64,000 nt of DNA, taken from the NCBI GenBank assembly GCA_001630475.1, contig KV419405.1, forward strand, positions 4,900 through 68,899, read 5' to 3'. Below are positions 31,598 through 43,615 of this stretch, one piece after another. The notes below the pieces were generated by a model, which was not told where the DNA came from, made no database searches, and was given only the letters and a program-made list of their open reading frames with translations. Each line of letters starts with the position of its first letter. Position 1 is the first letter of the stretch. A program made the position numbers and the translations under genes. Source of the stretch: Sistotremastrum niveocremeum HHB9708 (lineage: Eukaryota; Basidiomycota; Agaricomycetes; Sistotremastrales; Sistotremastraceae).

Positions 31598-34500
31598 CTA
31601 TACATTCCCACGAGCCGACCTCCTTGTACCAAAACGACGACGGCCATCCTCTCCTTTTGACCACCCGAAGAAATTGCCTGTTTCATGCGAATGTGAACTT
31701 CCTGCTCGTGACCTGAAAGACCATCCGGAGGGAGAGACCGGGCGAGTTGGCTCTGATATCTCTCGCTCACGTTCGCGGGCCGCATATCTAGGATAATTCT
31801 TCCCATTCGCCGGTTGTGGTTCATCAGGGACGTGCTGGGTGCGGTCATCTGGATGATGTCCAATCTGGATGATGTTAGCTTTGTAGGGGTCACGAGCTGG
31901 CATCGCTTACGATGTGAGCCCCATTGCAACAGGTGCGGACATTCTCCAGTCCGTCAAATCCCTCATCATTCATTATCTCTTCATGGATCTCGAAGTCAAC
32001 ATCTTCGCCAAATTGATCCGGTATGTGTTCAAATCCTTCTCCGAAGGATCGAGACGGGCTCTGCGGTGCATCAGGACCGACCCAACGCATATATTCGGCG
32101 GCCGGCGTTCCTGAGCGTTTTCCAACCGAACCAGGAGCAGAGAGGTGTGAATGACTTTTTTGAGCCTTCGGAGTAATACTCCATGTATCACCAGTAAATC
32201 CTGAGGCTGCTGTGCGCACACTATGCGGACTGGTGCGATGGTCCCGTGGTAGAGGATGCTCAGAGAATGGACCACGAGGCCTCAGGGTTTCGTCGTGAAC
32301 GCCAGCAGGAGCCGGGGAGGTCGGTGCAGCTGCCGGTCTTGCCAAAAGATATTGTAAGGCCTAAAGAGCATGTAAGGGGGTTGTGACAGATTGAAAATAA
32401 ATCCAAAGTACATTGAACCAAATATCATGCCTTTCCTTAGTTGGTGCGGTAAACTTCATGTCTCGTTGAGGAGTGGAAACGACGACACTGTATTGGTATA
32501 GCCCGGGTGGGGTCGGATTAGGGTCAAGAACCGAGCGAACAGATTGAATGTAAGCTATGGGGACTGTCGTTAGTGGGTCCCCTCAACAGTAGAATAATAT
32601 GATGGCATACCACTCTTGGCATTGGACTCTGCGACATTGGATGCACTAGGGTCTGCAGAACTCCAATATAATGTTTTGGTATAGGGATGAACCCAGAAGT
32701 ATCTTCTATGTCTCCTCTCGCCGTGCCCTTTGCCTATAGCACGTCGCGTATACTTATATAAGAATTCACCAATCATGGTTTGAGTTATGGCATGTATGAT
32801 CTTCGGATCCGTGGACCCTCCTGCAGAAGCACCGGAAATGTCGCCAGGGTGCTGGGGAGCAGAAGATAGACTCTTGCGACTTGTCTGGTTCTGAGAAGGA
32901 TAAGGATCGGAAGATAACGAAGATCGACGCGACGCAGCACTCGAAGGAGCGTCAGACATGTGAGAACCACTTGACTTCGGCTCAATATCCTGGCGAGGGG
33001 ACAATACAGACGGATGTATTTGACCTGCCCGCGAGGCCGCATTGGCAACGGAGCGGAAGCTGCTTGTCGAGGGCACCTCACGTACTCCCTGTTGAGTGGG
33101 TGGCATACTGGCACCGTGAGCTCTACCTGCTGCCCCGCGCAATGTTGGGACGGCCAGCACCTGTCCAAATGTGGGCGTCGTGGCTCGCTGAATGAGCTCT
33201 GGGGGCGGGGGGGAGCTGGGGCGGGGAGGCGGCACATCGCGTCTACGAGGCAATTCCGAAGGCGGCGGCATTGCTCGCGAGGGCAAAGATGACCTATTGC
33301 TCTCAGGGGGCGGAGGTAAGCGAGGAGGAGGAGGAAGCATCATCATCGGAGGTCGCGACTTGTCAACCGGTTTTTGAGGAAGGGTTGTGGACGAATGCCG
33401 CGACCGTGATTCTTCAGTTACTGTGGCTGGAGAAAAGGATGAGTCGATTGACCTACGATCGTGAGCGAACTGTGCTTCGCCCTTGCCAAGGCGTATGGTA
33501 GAAGCGCTGGAGTCTCGGATAGAGTTCATACTTCGGATGCTGTCATCGGGGCCAGGTGATGAGCCAGATGAAATAAATTGGAAATGTTGAGAATGAGGGC
33601 CAACCAGGTAAAGATCGGAGGGCGCGGAGTGACGAATGTTGATCTCATCTGTCTGTATCACAGCATCGGATTTGGAAGGAGGAGGAGACGAAGAGTCAAC
33701 TTGGATTGAGATAGACTCATAAGTGGTTTGTGGCACAGGAAGCTGTGACACTTTGATGCTCTCCTGATCACCACTTGAATATCCAGCTTCCCGGTCAGTA
33801 GCGGCTGAAAGAGAGTGAAAGTCAAGTGTGGAAGCATTTGGTGTTGTCGCAGCAATGCTTTCTCGTGCGTCCTGCCATTCTCCTTCGGTTTCTGTCTCTT
33901 CGTGAGGGTCGGGAGACAAAAATACGCGCTGAACGGCCGCCGTGATTGTGTTCTCACCCATCGACCGATCCACGTCCGTCCCAGAGCTTTGATATGCTAT
34001 CTGTTCAGACGAATGTGCGCGAATAAGCGATGATGGTGAATTGATCATCGTGCTGTCCAATTCCTGGATGGGCACTGTGGACACCGGGAGGTCCGTCTGA
34101 ACAGCTATTGCCACCACCGGGGGATCATCGGTCATGGTTTCAGTGCTCTGCAGGATCGGACGAGGTTCCGGGACGGTTTCGATTAGCTTGTCAGCTCGTG
34201 GAGGTATCACAATGTCATCGGTCTGGATGTCTGCGTGAATCAGCGCAGGAGGAGGAGGAGGGTCCGCTTGGATTGCGATGTCTTGTGTGACGATGATGGG
34301 CGTGAGATCGATGACACTTGGTTTGGGGGTCTCCGGCTCAAACGACATTGGGTCGACCTGGCATGCAAAATCGACTTTTGATACCACGGGTACTGAAACA
34401 TTGTGGCCCATCTCTTCAGGCTGATCGATACCCAGTTCAGCAGCAAGTGCGCTGGGAGGGCCCATCATCGAGGTCGGTCGAGAATCCATCTCCAGGTGAT

Positions 34501-36414
34501 AAGCGGCACCAGCTCTCGAGCGCCGTGGTACTTCAACAGGAGACGATGGTCGCCTATGAAGTTCGGCAAACACAGGGTCCATGCTTTCGAGACTAGCTCG
34601 CCGAGAGTCTACGAAAATGTCTGTCATTGAAGAATCTGGTCGAGCATTATCCAATTGGTCGGTCATTGAGAGGCCGTCGTAGAGGGGATGATCATCATGC
34701 TCCAACTCTGCTTCGTCCGCAGTCTCATCCTCAGATACTTCGTAGCTGAGAAGAGAATTTCTGAGGCCGGATTTTTGCGAAACAGAGTTTTGATGAGATC
34801 GAGGAACACGGGTGTGAGTTTTGTTGACCCCTCGGCGCGATCGACCTGGTTTCGCCGCCGATATCGATTCAAATTCGGCAATCGAGTCGTCGTCGTCGAA
34901 ATCGGAGGCCAGCAAATCGTTTCCTGTCAGGGCAGCGGCATCCATCAGCTTGCGTTTGTACTCTACTCGAAGCTCCTTCTCGCGCTGCAAAGATGACTTC
35001 AGGGTAGAAATCTGTCTTTGAGCATGGCCAAGGCTCTGTTTTAGAACCTCTAACTCGTTGCTGGGATGATTGGGAGCAAGATGGCGCCTAAGAGGAGAAG
35101 GCTCTGGACTCGAATCGGCAAAGTCGCTACCGAGGCTGTCCGGGGAGAACAAGATTGAGGTGTCCACTTTAGCTGCACGGTTGGTTGAAGCCCCTCCAGG
35201 ACCGAAAACATCTCCCTCTTCGTCCATATCAACACCGTTTAAGGGGGTTCGAGGTTCATCAGCGACGGTCGAGGGAGACTCAAACCGTCGGAGAACGCGC
35301 GATTTCTTCTCTGCTTCTGCCTTCAGGGCTTCAATGGAAGACTGCAGATCAGATTTATCACGCTGGAGGCTGGCCGCGTTTTTGCGCAATTGGGCGATAT
35401 CGGTTTCGTGCTTCGCTTGATGTTCTGCTAAGGTTATCCCGAGCTGCTCGTAATCCGACTTGAATTTGTCGGCAGTCTCCCGCGTTTGAGCCAATTGTCG
35501 AGTAATACGCTTCTGTTCGGTTTCGAGCCGCTGGACACTGGACTGAGCTTCTGTGTGCTGAGTGCGGAGCTCCTGCAGAGTAACTTCCAAGTTCCAATTC
35601 TCCTCTTTGAACTTGTCTTTCGAAATGTCAGTATCAGTCGCGTTCAAAGAGAGGTTGGTACACACCTGCATTCTGTTCTTGGGAGCGAAGCGTGTTCCGA
35701 AGACTGTCCAAGGATTTTTCAAGATCATCCTTCTCTTCTTTCATGTCTTGCAGCGCCTTGTCGCGTTCTCCCAGAAGACTCTGGAGCCGTCGCACTTCAG
35801 TCAAAAGACCACTCCCGATCTCAAACGCGAACTCTGCAAGAATAGGTGAGAAGTGGCTACAGGCGAGCGCGTTGATGATCACGCACGGGCATCGGTCTCT
35901 CGATGAGCAGCATTCTTAGCCCGGCGAGAAGATTGAGCAGCAGAAGGACCAGAGGACAACTGGACATGTGAAGTTTCGTGTGACGCGGTGTTTGACGCCT
36001 GACTAGCAGGCCAGTTGTTGGCTGTGCCATTTTGGAAATATGGCTGAGGTACGACAAAACTCAGTGCGGAAATTTGGGGTGAAGCGCAAGAATACTGACA
36101 ATGCTATCGTCCACACTGTTGAAGAGGTCCGTGTTCTCCTTGTCCCATGACTGCACAGAGTCAACAAGCTCCTTCAGTTTGAGTCGCATTTCTGTGGGAA
36201 CGTCATCCATGTCTTGCCCGTTTCGACTGCTTTCGAGCCTAGCAAGTTGACTGATACGTTCCTCGAGGTCCATCTGTTGCGATAAAAGACGTTGGCCTAA
36301 AGTCGAGGCCATCGCGAGTTGTTTTTCCTTGCTGTCCAGCAGCACTTGTAGCCGCAACCGGATATCATCGGTAGAGGGGAAAGAGGTCACATCGCCGTCC
36401 GAGAAGGTCGCCAT
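31598..36414 (-). CDS. cortical anchor protein with coiled coil and Mcp5-type PH domain (Num1/ApsA-like)
   Basis: From MATFSDGDVTSFPSTDDIRL at 36414 the protein has about 1,500 residues. The N-terminal third is strongly coiled coil (LLDSKEKQLAMASTLGQRLL; LQDMKEEKDDLEKSLDSLRN; LQRDKSDLQSSIEALKAEAE). A long acidic and S/T/P-rich middle follows, with repeated IAVQTD / AIQAD / ADIQTD / AVIQTD phrases and polyproline runs. Near the end lies a PH domain: ITQTMIGEFLYKYTRRAIGK, RRHRRYFWVHPYTKTLYWSS, AYIQSVRSV and RHDIWFNALQYLL. That PH type marks Num1, ApsA and Mcp5, which tether dynein and mitochondria to the cell cortex. The serine/arginine-rich tail ends RRSARGNV. About five introns lie near the ends; the central exon exceeds 3 kb. 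Confidence 0.9.
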
Positions 36415-36585
36415 TTTCCTTCTCTTTCGAGCCAACGAAAGAGAAAGGTCTCGTCTACGATATCGGCAGCGTGAAGCTTAGGAGAAGAGGCGCGCTTGTT
36501 ACGCGTGTTGTGTGGGCGCGCCGTTCGAGTTGGTTTGTCACGTTACGGTCACACGATGAAACATTCATGACTTTCCGACTGTCAT

Positions 36586-38395
36586 TCAGACTACATTCCA
36601 TAAATAATCACTCAGAACAACTCCCAAGTCCTCTGCCAGCTCTGCAACTTCCTGATGCGACGCATAACATTTGAAAACAGGAGGACCATCAAGCTTGTCG
36701 TGAGCCCCCACCCTTTGCAATAAACGACACTCGACGAGCTCCGAAATCTGCGATAGAGTAGTTCGACTACGCGACAATCATACGGTAAAAGAAAAATTAG
36801 ACGTACGCTGACGAATACATTAACGCGCCAGGCCTCAACCTCGGGATCCGAACGGTCACCATCCTCCATAGGATTGGTATGACTGTCGGCAAGAAATGAG
36901 CCAAGAATGGCGATCAGCCGATCAAGAGGGAAGCTGTTGGGTCCCATCAAGTGAGTAGAAGCCTATCAGAGGATGAGCTCGTTTTCAAGAAGAAGGCTGA
37001 GCTCAATATACACCTTGATTTTCGCACTGGACCTCGCCTTCCTAGTTCCGCCACCCTTCTTTCGTCCCCCACCTTCAGATTGTTTACCAAAAATTCGCAG
37101 ATCGGTCTTGGCAGCATTATGACTAGCAACATAACTAGCCAAAATGATCCATTTCTGCATGTGGCTCAAGCCACTCGTTCGAAGTGATTCGGCTGGTAGA
37201 CCAGATGGTTCCGACGATGAAGACGAAGATGAAGAATCACGAGAAAGAGAAAACCCAGAAGCTGAACACAAACGCGGATGAACCAGCTCCATGCATGTCC
37301 TCCATGATGGAGAAAACAATTTCATCAAACGCAATCTTGTCTCTTCATCCGGCAAATCAAAAATCACACTATCTGGATCGTTTTGTTCGGAAGCAAGTTG
37401 TTTCGAACGCCAGTCCGCCAGCACAGGCGCGACAAAGCCCGGCCATTGAGCAGCTGCGATGTAGGCCAATTCTTCTGGTTGTCGGATGAAAGTAGAGCAT
37501 ATGGCATAGAGCGCGTTGACGAAGTGGGCATATAAAGGCTTTAAGGTCGTATTGAATGGATTGATGGGGTCAATGTCCGCTGAGTTGCTGCTCGGGAAGA
37601 GGGACAAGAGATAGGATATGGTCTCTTCGAACAAAAATGAATATCTATGACGACGGCACGGAGACAAACTAACCTTGTTGTGATGGTATCGCTAAGGTTA
37701 ACACATACGGTTCGCACGCAGCTCCTCCGGATGGTTTGATTTGGTTCCATGACACTGCAGAGAGAAAGATGACGGTAGCGGGGAGATTAGTCTTGATTCA
37801 ATTGTCAGTCCAAACGAGGGCTTGGGAGTACATATCATCTACTCACCATTTCTCTGAGACGCGTAAAAGGCGCAATTAGCAATGGCAGATTGACCACGAA
37901 TTTCTCCGTGTTGTACACGAAGACGAAAAAATTGGACGCGGCATCTGACTTGTCGGGGTGGCTAGAATTTTCTTTCTCTTTCACAGAGAGGGCCGGGTTC
38001 TGCGTAGATTTAATTCCCTGCACAAAACCGTCCACACTGTCGAGCCACGAAGCCGCGTTGTTGTCGTCAGCGCCAGCAAAATTGGAGCAGCCTTCCTCCC
38101 AAGTAGGTGTCCAGTTGTTCAGTTGGTTCAGGACAGAGTCATAGAATAGTCGGGGGGTAAAGCAATTATAGCCATCTATAACTGCAAAAGAAGTCGACTG
38201 GACGCTACGCAAACCGTCCAAAATATTCACGACCAGTTTTGTCGTGAGGTTTGGACTCAGATAGTCATGAAGATAGAGAAAAGGTGGCGGAGGGTCGAGC
38301 GTCAGGAGTGTGGCAAGATGGCTTATGGCGTCTGATTGCGCAGAATGTGAAGTGGTGAGGTTCGCAACCAATGATTGCAGAGAACTTTCTGCCAT
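36586..38395 (-). CDS. ORC5: origin recognition complex subunit 5
   Basis: The start MAESSLQSLVANLTTSHSAQ replaces an upstream non-ATG reading. Landmarks are FAVIDGYNCFTPRLFYDSVL, FFVFVYNTEKFVVNLPLLIA, SWNQIKPSGGAACEPYVLTL, KWIILASYVASHNAAKTDLR followed by IFGKQ and a basic GGGRKKGGGTRKAR, GPNSFPLDRLIAILGSF, ISELVECRLLQRVG and LDGPPVFKCYASHQEV. The last two match the C-terminal winged-helix of Orc5. The complex marks replication origins in the nucleus. The usual Walker A loop (G..GKS/T) is not recognisable; the matching place reads LYLHDYLSPNLTTKLVVNIL. Introns are short, and the last joins VFVS to ISELVEC. It lies 171 bases upstream of the cortical anchor gene on the same strand. Confidence 0.92.
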
Positions 38396-38739
38396 TCGCA
38401 ATAGAGAGACATGTACATGATCAACGCGTCGTGACGGGATGCAAATATCCGAGGCTGCGCGTCTAGGTAGGTCTAGGTTAGACCCTACAGAGTTTGTTTA
38501 TTGTCGTCTACTCGCAAATACAGGTACTATAGTAATAGTCAATGCAGTCGCAATTGCAATGAAAAGTGCGGATTAGTGGAAGCGACGGGCTTGAGCGAAG
38601 AGTGGGTAACAGTCCCTAGGCGACAGAGGGCGACATGGCTGCCTAAGATCAAGATAATAGGGACTTGCACCGACGAGACGCCGCAAGCATTGGGACCACG
38701 AGGGCGAAGAGGGAAAGGCAAAGACAACCGGAACAAAGG
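38396..38739. other. 344-base gap between ORC5 and RPC19
   Basis: The gap should hold the ORC5 promoter and the RPC19 3' end. Short open stretches on both strands show no recognisable motif. Confidence 0.5.
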
Positions 38740-39276
38740 CTAACTCTGTTCCTCCCATCGTTCGAATGAATCGGACTGCAGACTGCTATTGTATTTGTCG
38801 TTGATCGTCTCGAACAACGTGTCCAGGTCATCAAGGGCCGTAAGCAGAGCGTCTAGAGACGATTTTTGATCTGCAATGGGGTCAGAACTAGACTTGAAAT
38901 CCGATGCGTTGGCCTACTGACCATACATCTGGATGCGAATGTGAATGACTGGCTCTGAGGGATGGGGGACGCTAAAAGCTGGTAAGCGTTGATCTAGAAA
39001 AACAAAACAGTATGTGCCTGTAGCCGCAAAACTCGACGCTAGGGCTGTGGAACAATGAGTGGTCGGCAGGCGAGGAGATTGAGAGCAAACTTTTTCATGA
39101 GCATCCAGCGAACGGCATTGCCTAAAGTGTGAGACTCGTTGCGAATACAATAGCTGGCAGAGGCAAGGTTAGGCTCGGCTCCAGGAAGCTCTAGAAGTGT
39201 TATTGTGAGTGTGAAGGGACGAGAGGAGAGCACGTACAATGGAGAGCTTCGGCAGTTTCGCCTGGTCAGTTGCCAT
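38740..39276 (-). CDS. RPC19: RNA polymerase I/III common subunit AC19
   Basis: The exons give MATDQAKLPKLSI, then LPGAEPNLASASYCIRNESH, TLGNAVRWMLMKN, VEFCGYS, VPHPSEPVIHIRIQMYD and the tail ALDDLDTLFETINDKYNSSL. The block from IRNESHTLGN to the PHPSE..IHIRIQ segment is the signature of Rpc19, a small subunit shared by RNA polymerases I and III that pairs with AC40. The VEFCGY segment comes from an exon of only 21 bases (39018-39038). The next intron (38972-39017) appears to start with GC rather than GT. The start lies 171 bases from that of the divergent small gene at 39448. Confidence 0.9.
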
Positions 39277-39447
39277 AGACAAGTTTGTTGGCGCTTGTTT
39301 GTACACGCGCACAATGCCACTAAACGCGCCAGACGGTCCACAATAGCACCAGCTCGTCTATAAAGTCCAGCTCGTCTCCTGCTATGTTTTCCATCGCATT
39401 TCATCTCTTCCATTGGCGCAGGACCGCCTTGATACCCTGCATTTATC

Positions 39448-40063
39448 ATGTCTTCTAGTGCTCTCCCCCCTCTTCACTCTCTCGGTCTCCCAACGCTTCC
39501 CAAGTCCACCAGCCCAGTCCCGTCTTTGCTAGTCAGTTTGGTTTTCACGCCTCATATTAATTGTGCTAATCGACTTCCAGGTCTCTTCTAATGACATCGA
39601 GTGCGACTTGCCTCGACCCATCCAACCTCCCTCTCTTCCAGCCATCCAAATATATTCCCGTCGCCAGGCTTCCACTCGCCTCTTCGCGCACCGCCATCGA
39701 CCGCGCAATCTCTCCCTTTCCAATTCGGACACATCCTCAGACGGCGAGGACTGCGTGTCGGTTTCGACCGTCTTACGCAACGTCCACATCTCCACAGCCA
39801 TAAAACCCTCACCCGTCCGACGCGGCACCATTGCTCCCGAATTTATTAGTCTTCGCGCTGGACAAAAGCGCAAATTCAGACTTGTGCCCTGTCCTGGAGG
39901 CAAACCACATGTCGTGCTCCTGCAACCACGAACAGGAGCTGACAAAGGCGCCGAGGCTCTGCTGCTCAGCGGCTCCGCCATCTCCAACTACGTGCGCTCC
40001 AAGGAAAAGTTGGAGTCAATAACGAGACGAAAAACCCACCCTTACCGCGTGGTGTTTGAATGA
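39448..40063 (+). CDS. small basic protein of unknown function
   Basis: Two exons (39448-39531 and 39581-40063) give a protein of about 188 residues: MSSSALPPLHSLGLPTLPKS at the start, an S/R-rich middle (SRRQASTRLFAHRHRPRNLS), then DTSSDGEDCVSVSTVLRNVH, RGTIAPEFISLRAGQKRKFR and a basic end (YVRSKEKLESITRRKTHPYR). No family is recognised. Low-complexity basic and serine stretches suggest a nuclear or regulated protein, which is only inference. The intron has good ends (GTCAGT..CCAG), and its reading frame is open right up to the next gene, YVH1, which starts 104 bases further on. Confidence 0.6.
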
Positions 40064-40166
40064 GATCATCTATCTTAACCTTATATTGTATTTCTTCTGT
40101 AATATCATTTGTAATTTGTACTCGGCGTTAACTCTGGTTATTCCCTCTTCCCTTCCGCCCAACACC

Positions 40167-42170
40167 ATGTCGATGGATCAAGTCGTCCCCAATCTCTGGA
40201 TAGGCGATCTCGCCGCCGCTCTCGACGCTGACCTTCTCAGAAGTAATAACATGTATGCGTGCTTTCTTGACGCGTCTGATAAATCATCTCAAGTCGAACA
40301 GTGGCAGCATCCTTACTGTAATGAGAGGCAAAGTCAACATCCCACCCGTACGCCCATCTATACTATCTCTCGATTTGGCTGCAACGGTATCTAGAATTTT
40401 ATTAAATACCAAGTCCCTCTGGATGACACCGAAGATGCTGATGCCTTGTCTGTATTTCCCATGTGCATTGCCTGGATCGACAAAGAACTAGAGAAAGAGA
40501 AAGGTATCCTGATACACTGCCAGGTGAGTCATACCAGTCGGACGCAAGGAGTGGTGACTCCAATGAATGGCAGGCAGGCATGAGTGAGCTCTAATCTCTC
40601 TCCATCTACCCGGGAAGGCTACAATTATTCTTCTAGGTCGAAGCGCAACCATCGCCGCAGCCTATATCATGTGCACAGACAGAATCGACGTCTCTGCTGC
40701 TCTTGCTATCATATGTGCCGCAAGACCAGTTTGCCGGTAATTCGTGCGCATGTCCTCCCGCTCGGACTCCCTCAATGCCCAATACATCACAGCCCGAATG
40801 ATGGTTTCATGTCGCAACTCGAAGTCTTTCAGAAGGCATCCTACAGACTTTCGAGACGAGACAAGTCGACTCGCCGATTCTACTTGGAAAGAGCGATCAA
40901 AGAAGTGCTCAGTACGCCCTCCATTTTATTTGCTGTTAATCGCATTCATTCTAGTCAGACGGAGATGGTTCTGAAATGCCTCTGGACATGTTCGCTAAAT
41001 ATCCACGCACACCTAGTGATTCGGCACCTGCCACCCCCGGGGGCCCGCGAAGAAAGATCAGGTGTCGGATGTGCAGGTCAGTTTCCAAACCTACTCAACA
41101 ATCCTGAAATTCATGTTGTCTGGTAGACAAGAATTGGCAACACGAGAACACATGCTGGATCATAATCAAGGCCCTGCCACGCCTGCGTCGCAAAGCTCCC
41201 TTTCTCCCGCTCCCTCCCGGCGGCCATCTGTTGCTGAACAGCTTATGGGTCGTAGTTCGCTATTGCTCAGCGACGGAAGAATATCAAGACGTACGCAGGG
41301 CGCTCCACACTCGCATCTTCTATTTATTTATTTTCTTTGTTATCAGGTCCCTCCAGCACACTTCCTCTGTCCGAGAGGTCTATTTCTAGCGATGCTGGGA
41401 GTGCAGAATCTTCTTCCCCCGACAGTGTTCAGATCTCGCAGCGATCGCTTTCGAGCCCATTAACGGCGGACTCTTCTGGACTGCCTCGAAGACCTTCCAT
41501 AGGTATAATGAGCGAACCACCAAGAAGACGCAAATCGCTTTTGGGCGAAGTCGCCCGTTCATTTCAATTTAGCGAACCTGATGGCCTTCCGTCTTCGGCT
41601 TTGGAGACCGACGAGGAACACGAATCAGACGACACACAACAAACGACGACCGCCGCGGCCGGGACAACTTCGCCACCTAAACGCGCCTCTCTCGACATTT
41701 CGGGAACATCCAAACCAAGTCCGCTGTCTTCGCCCAGCGAGCTTTTGACACTCCTGAACCTCAAAACAACGGGAGTACGAAGCAACTCAAACTCTTCTCT
41801 GAGCATGACTCCGCTTTCCAAGGCCGGACTGAACTCACCGATCAGCCCCCCTATCCTTGTCAACCCAGGATGTTCTGGTTACTTCGTAGAACCGGTTAGT
41901 ACGACTTCTTCGACGCCATAAGATGCTGACGATACATAGATGAAATGGATGGAACCGATTCTTGCCGGAGGTGCAATGGCGGGCAAGATCATTTGTCCAA
42001 ATAAGAAGTGCGGAGCAAAGTTGGGCAATTTCGATTGGGCTGGTGTCATGTGCAGTTGTAAAGAATGGGTAACTCCGGTACGTTCTATGTAATTTCGCTG
42101 CACATAAGGCTGACAGACTGGATGCTAGGGATTCTGCATAGCAAGGTCAAAGGTGGACGAAATTGTATAA
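40167..42170 (+). CDS. YVH1: dual-specificity phosphatase Yvh1 (DUSP12)
   Basis: Starts MSMDQVVPNLWIGDLAAALD, as expected of a dual-specificity phosphatase. The chain continues through ILTVMRGKVNIPP, NFIKYQVPLDDTEDADALSV and the catalytic loop ILIHCQAGMSRSATIAAAYI (nucleophilic Cys and Arg). A middle CRMCRQELATREHMLDH and the C-terminal cysteine-rich module (KIICPNKKCGAKLGNFDWAG, MCSCKEWVTPGFCIARSKVD) mark Yvh1, which in yeast is needed to release Mrt4 from pre-60S ribosomes. A serine-rich stretch of some 250 residues separates the two conserved parts. The catalytic loop is split by two introns around a 10-base exon (40574-40583) encoding AGM and the first base of the next Ser codon. Confidence 0.93.
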
Positions 42171-42453
42171 TGGTAATACTTTGCATTGCAACCTACGTTT
42201 TACAGTTCCCAGTGGGCTGATCTCTGCACATAATCATACACGGACTTATTCTATAATATATGGTCGGGCTTCTCGTCACACCTGCGGAAACCAATACAGC
42301 CAGTGGTGGTTGATGCCTGAACATCTCAGTGGGGAATCTGGGGACATCTGATGCCAAATGATCGTCGAGTCTACGAGATCATCGTATGGATGCCGTCGCG
42401 AATGTCGGACTCGACTGCATAGCTGTGAATAAGAGAGCGGGGCAAAAACAAAA

Positions 42454-43520
42454 TTACATCTCGTCAACGCTCCATTGATATGCTTCAAGGCCTCGTCGTT
42501 GGCGATCGTTCCCTTTCTGGAACAGTTTCTTCTCAAAGCCATTGCCTCGATCTGGAAACCAAAATCGTCAACCCTTAACTTTTACAATGCTAGGCAGATG
42601 CGACGCACCAACGCCATCCCATCGATAGCCTGGTCTGATCCCAAAACGGTTGGGAGGCGGTGGAGGGCCGTTGTACATTGGTTTGCGAGGGCCCTTACTT
42701 CGATTTTTCTATCAGATTTATTAGATGGGGTATGATGAATATAATGAATAAAGTGTACTGTAAGGAAGGCAGCAGCAGGATCATTCCAACGCTCTTCTGC
42801 TTTCATATGCGCATTGAGATCAGCATCGTCCGCATACCTACAGCGCGATTAGATAGCTGGAAATGCATGTCAAGAACAGACTCACCGAGCAATATCTCTC
42901 GTCTTCTCCAATTCAAGCTCTCGTCGTCGTTTCTCTTCATCTTCTCTTTGGACCAGACCTTTGCCCCATTGCATTTTCTGGGCTTCTTTTTCTTCATTCT
43001 CTCGTTTCTTTCGTGCGGCCTCCGCCCGTTCAGCTTTTGTGTCGATCTTGCGACCTGAAGCGTCACGGTATACGGTCTCCTGCTCCTGCTCGCTGGCCTC
43101 CGTCGGCTTGACAGACTGTGCTCCAGGAAGTCGCCGTTTGAGTTGTGATGAAGTTAATAAGCCTCCTTTAAACGGGGTTTCTTCCTGTTGGTCTACCACA
43201 AGGGGTTTATCCTCTTCTGCTGGGGACGCAGACCTTTGCTTCGGTCCCTCGCCAGGCCAAATAGTAGCCCACTCTGAGCTTCCATCGGTTTTGCGCTTCT
43301 TGAAGCTCCTGTCACTTGCAACAACGGCCTCAGTGGAGTCGTCGACGGTTTGGTCATTGGTTGGCTCTGTACCAAATCCGAGATCATCCTCTTGGATCGC
43401 GGGAGCAAATGAATTCGCCCCATCCTCATTCTTTCTTTTCTTCTTCTTGTGGCCAGTCTTAGCCAAGATGGCGTCTGCCTTTGGACCCGACATGTATTTA
43501 GAAGCGAGATATGACTGCAT
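42454..43520 (-). CDS. BUD13: pre-mRNA splicing factor Bud13 (Cwc26)
   Basis: The start [20 protein letters not shown] and a lysine-rich block ([11 protein letters not shown]) match the family. A middle variable part follows, then the conserved end: [94 protein letters not shown] and AYQWSVDEM. Bud13 is part of the RES complex with Pml1 and Snu17 in the activated spliceosome, where it helps nuclear retention and splicing of pre-mRNA. The gene is short compared with animal homologues and close to the yeast length. Confidence 0.94.
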
Positions 43521-43615
43521 TGTAGTCACTGGAAGAGAAACTGGGCAGCCAGGGTTGAGAGCACAGAAGACACGTGAACGCGTGACTCGCGCCTGGCTTT
43601 CCTATCCTGACCTTC

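Noticed and set aside
38501-38743. Plus-strand open frame opposite the RPC19 3' end
   Set aside because: No ATG-supported protein with a motif; overlaps the 3' end of a well-supported gene on the other strand.
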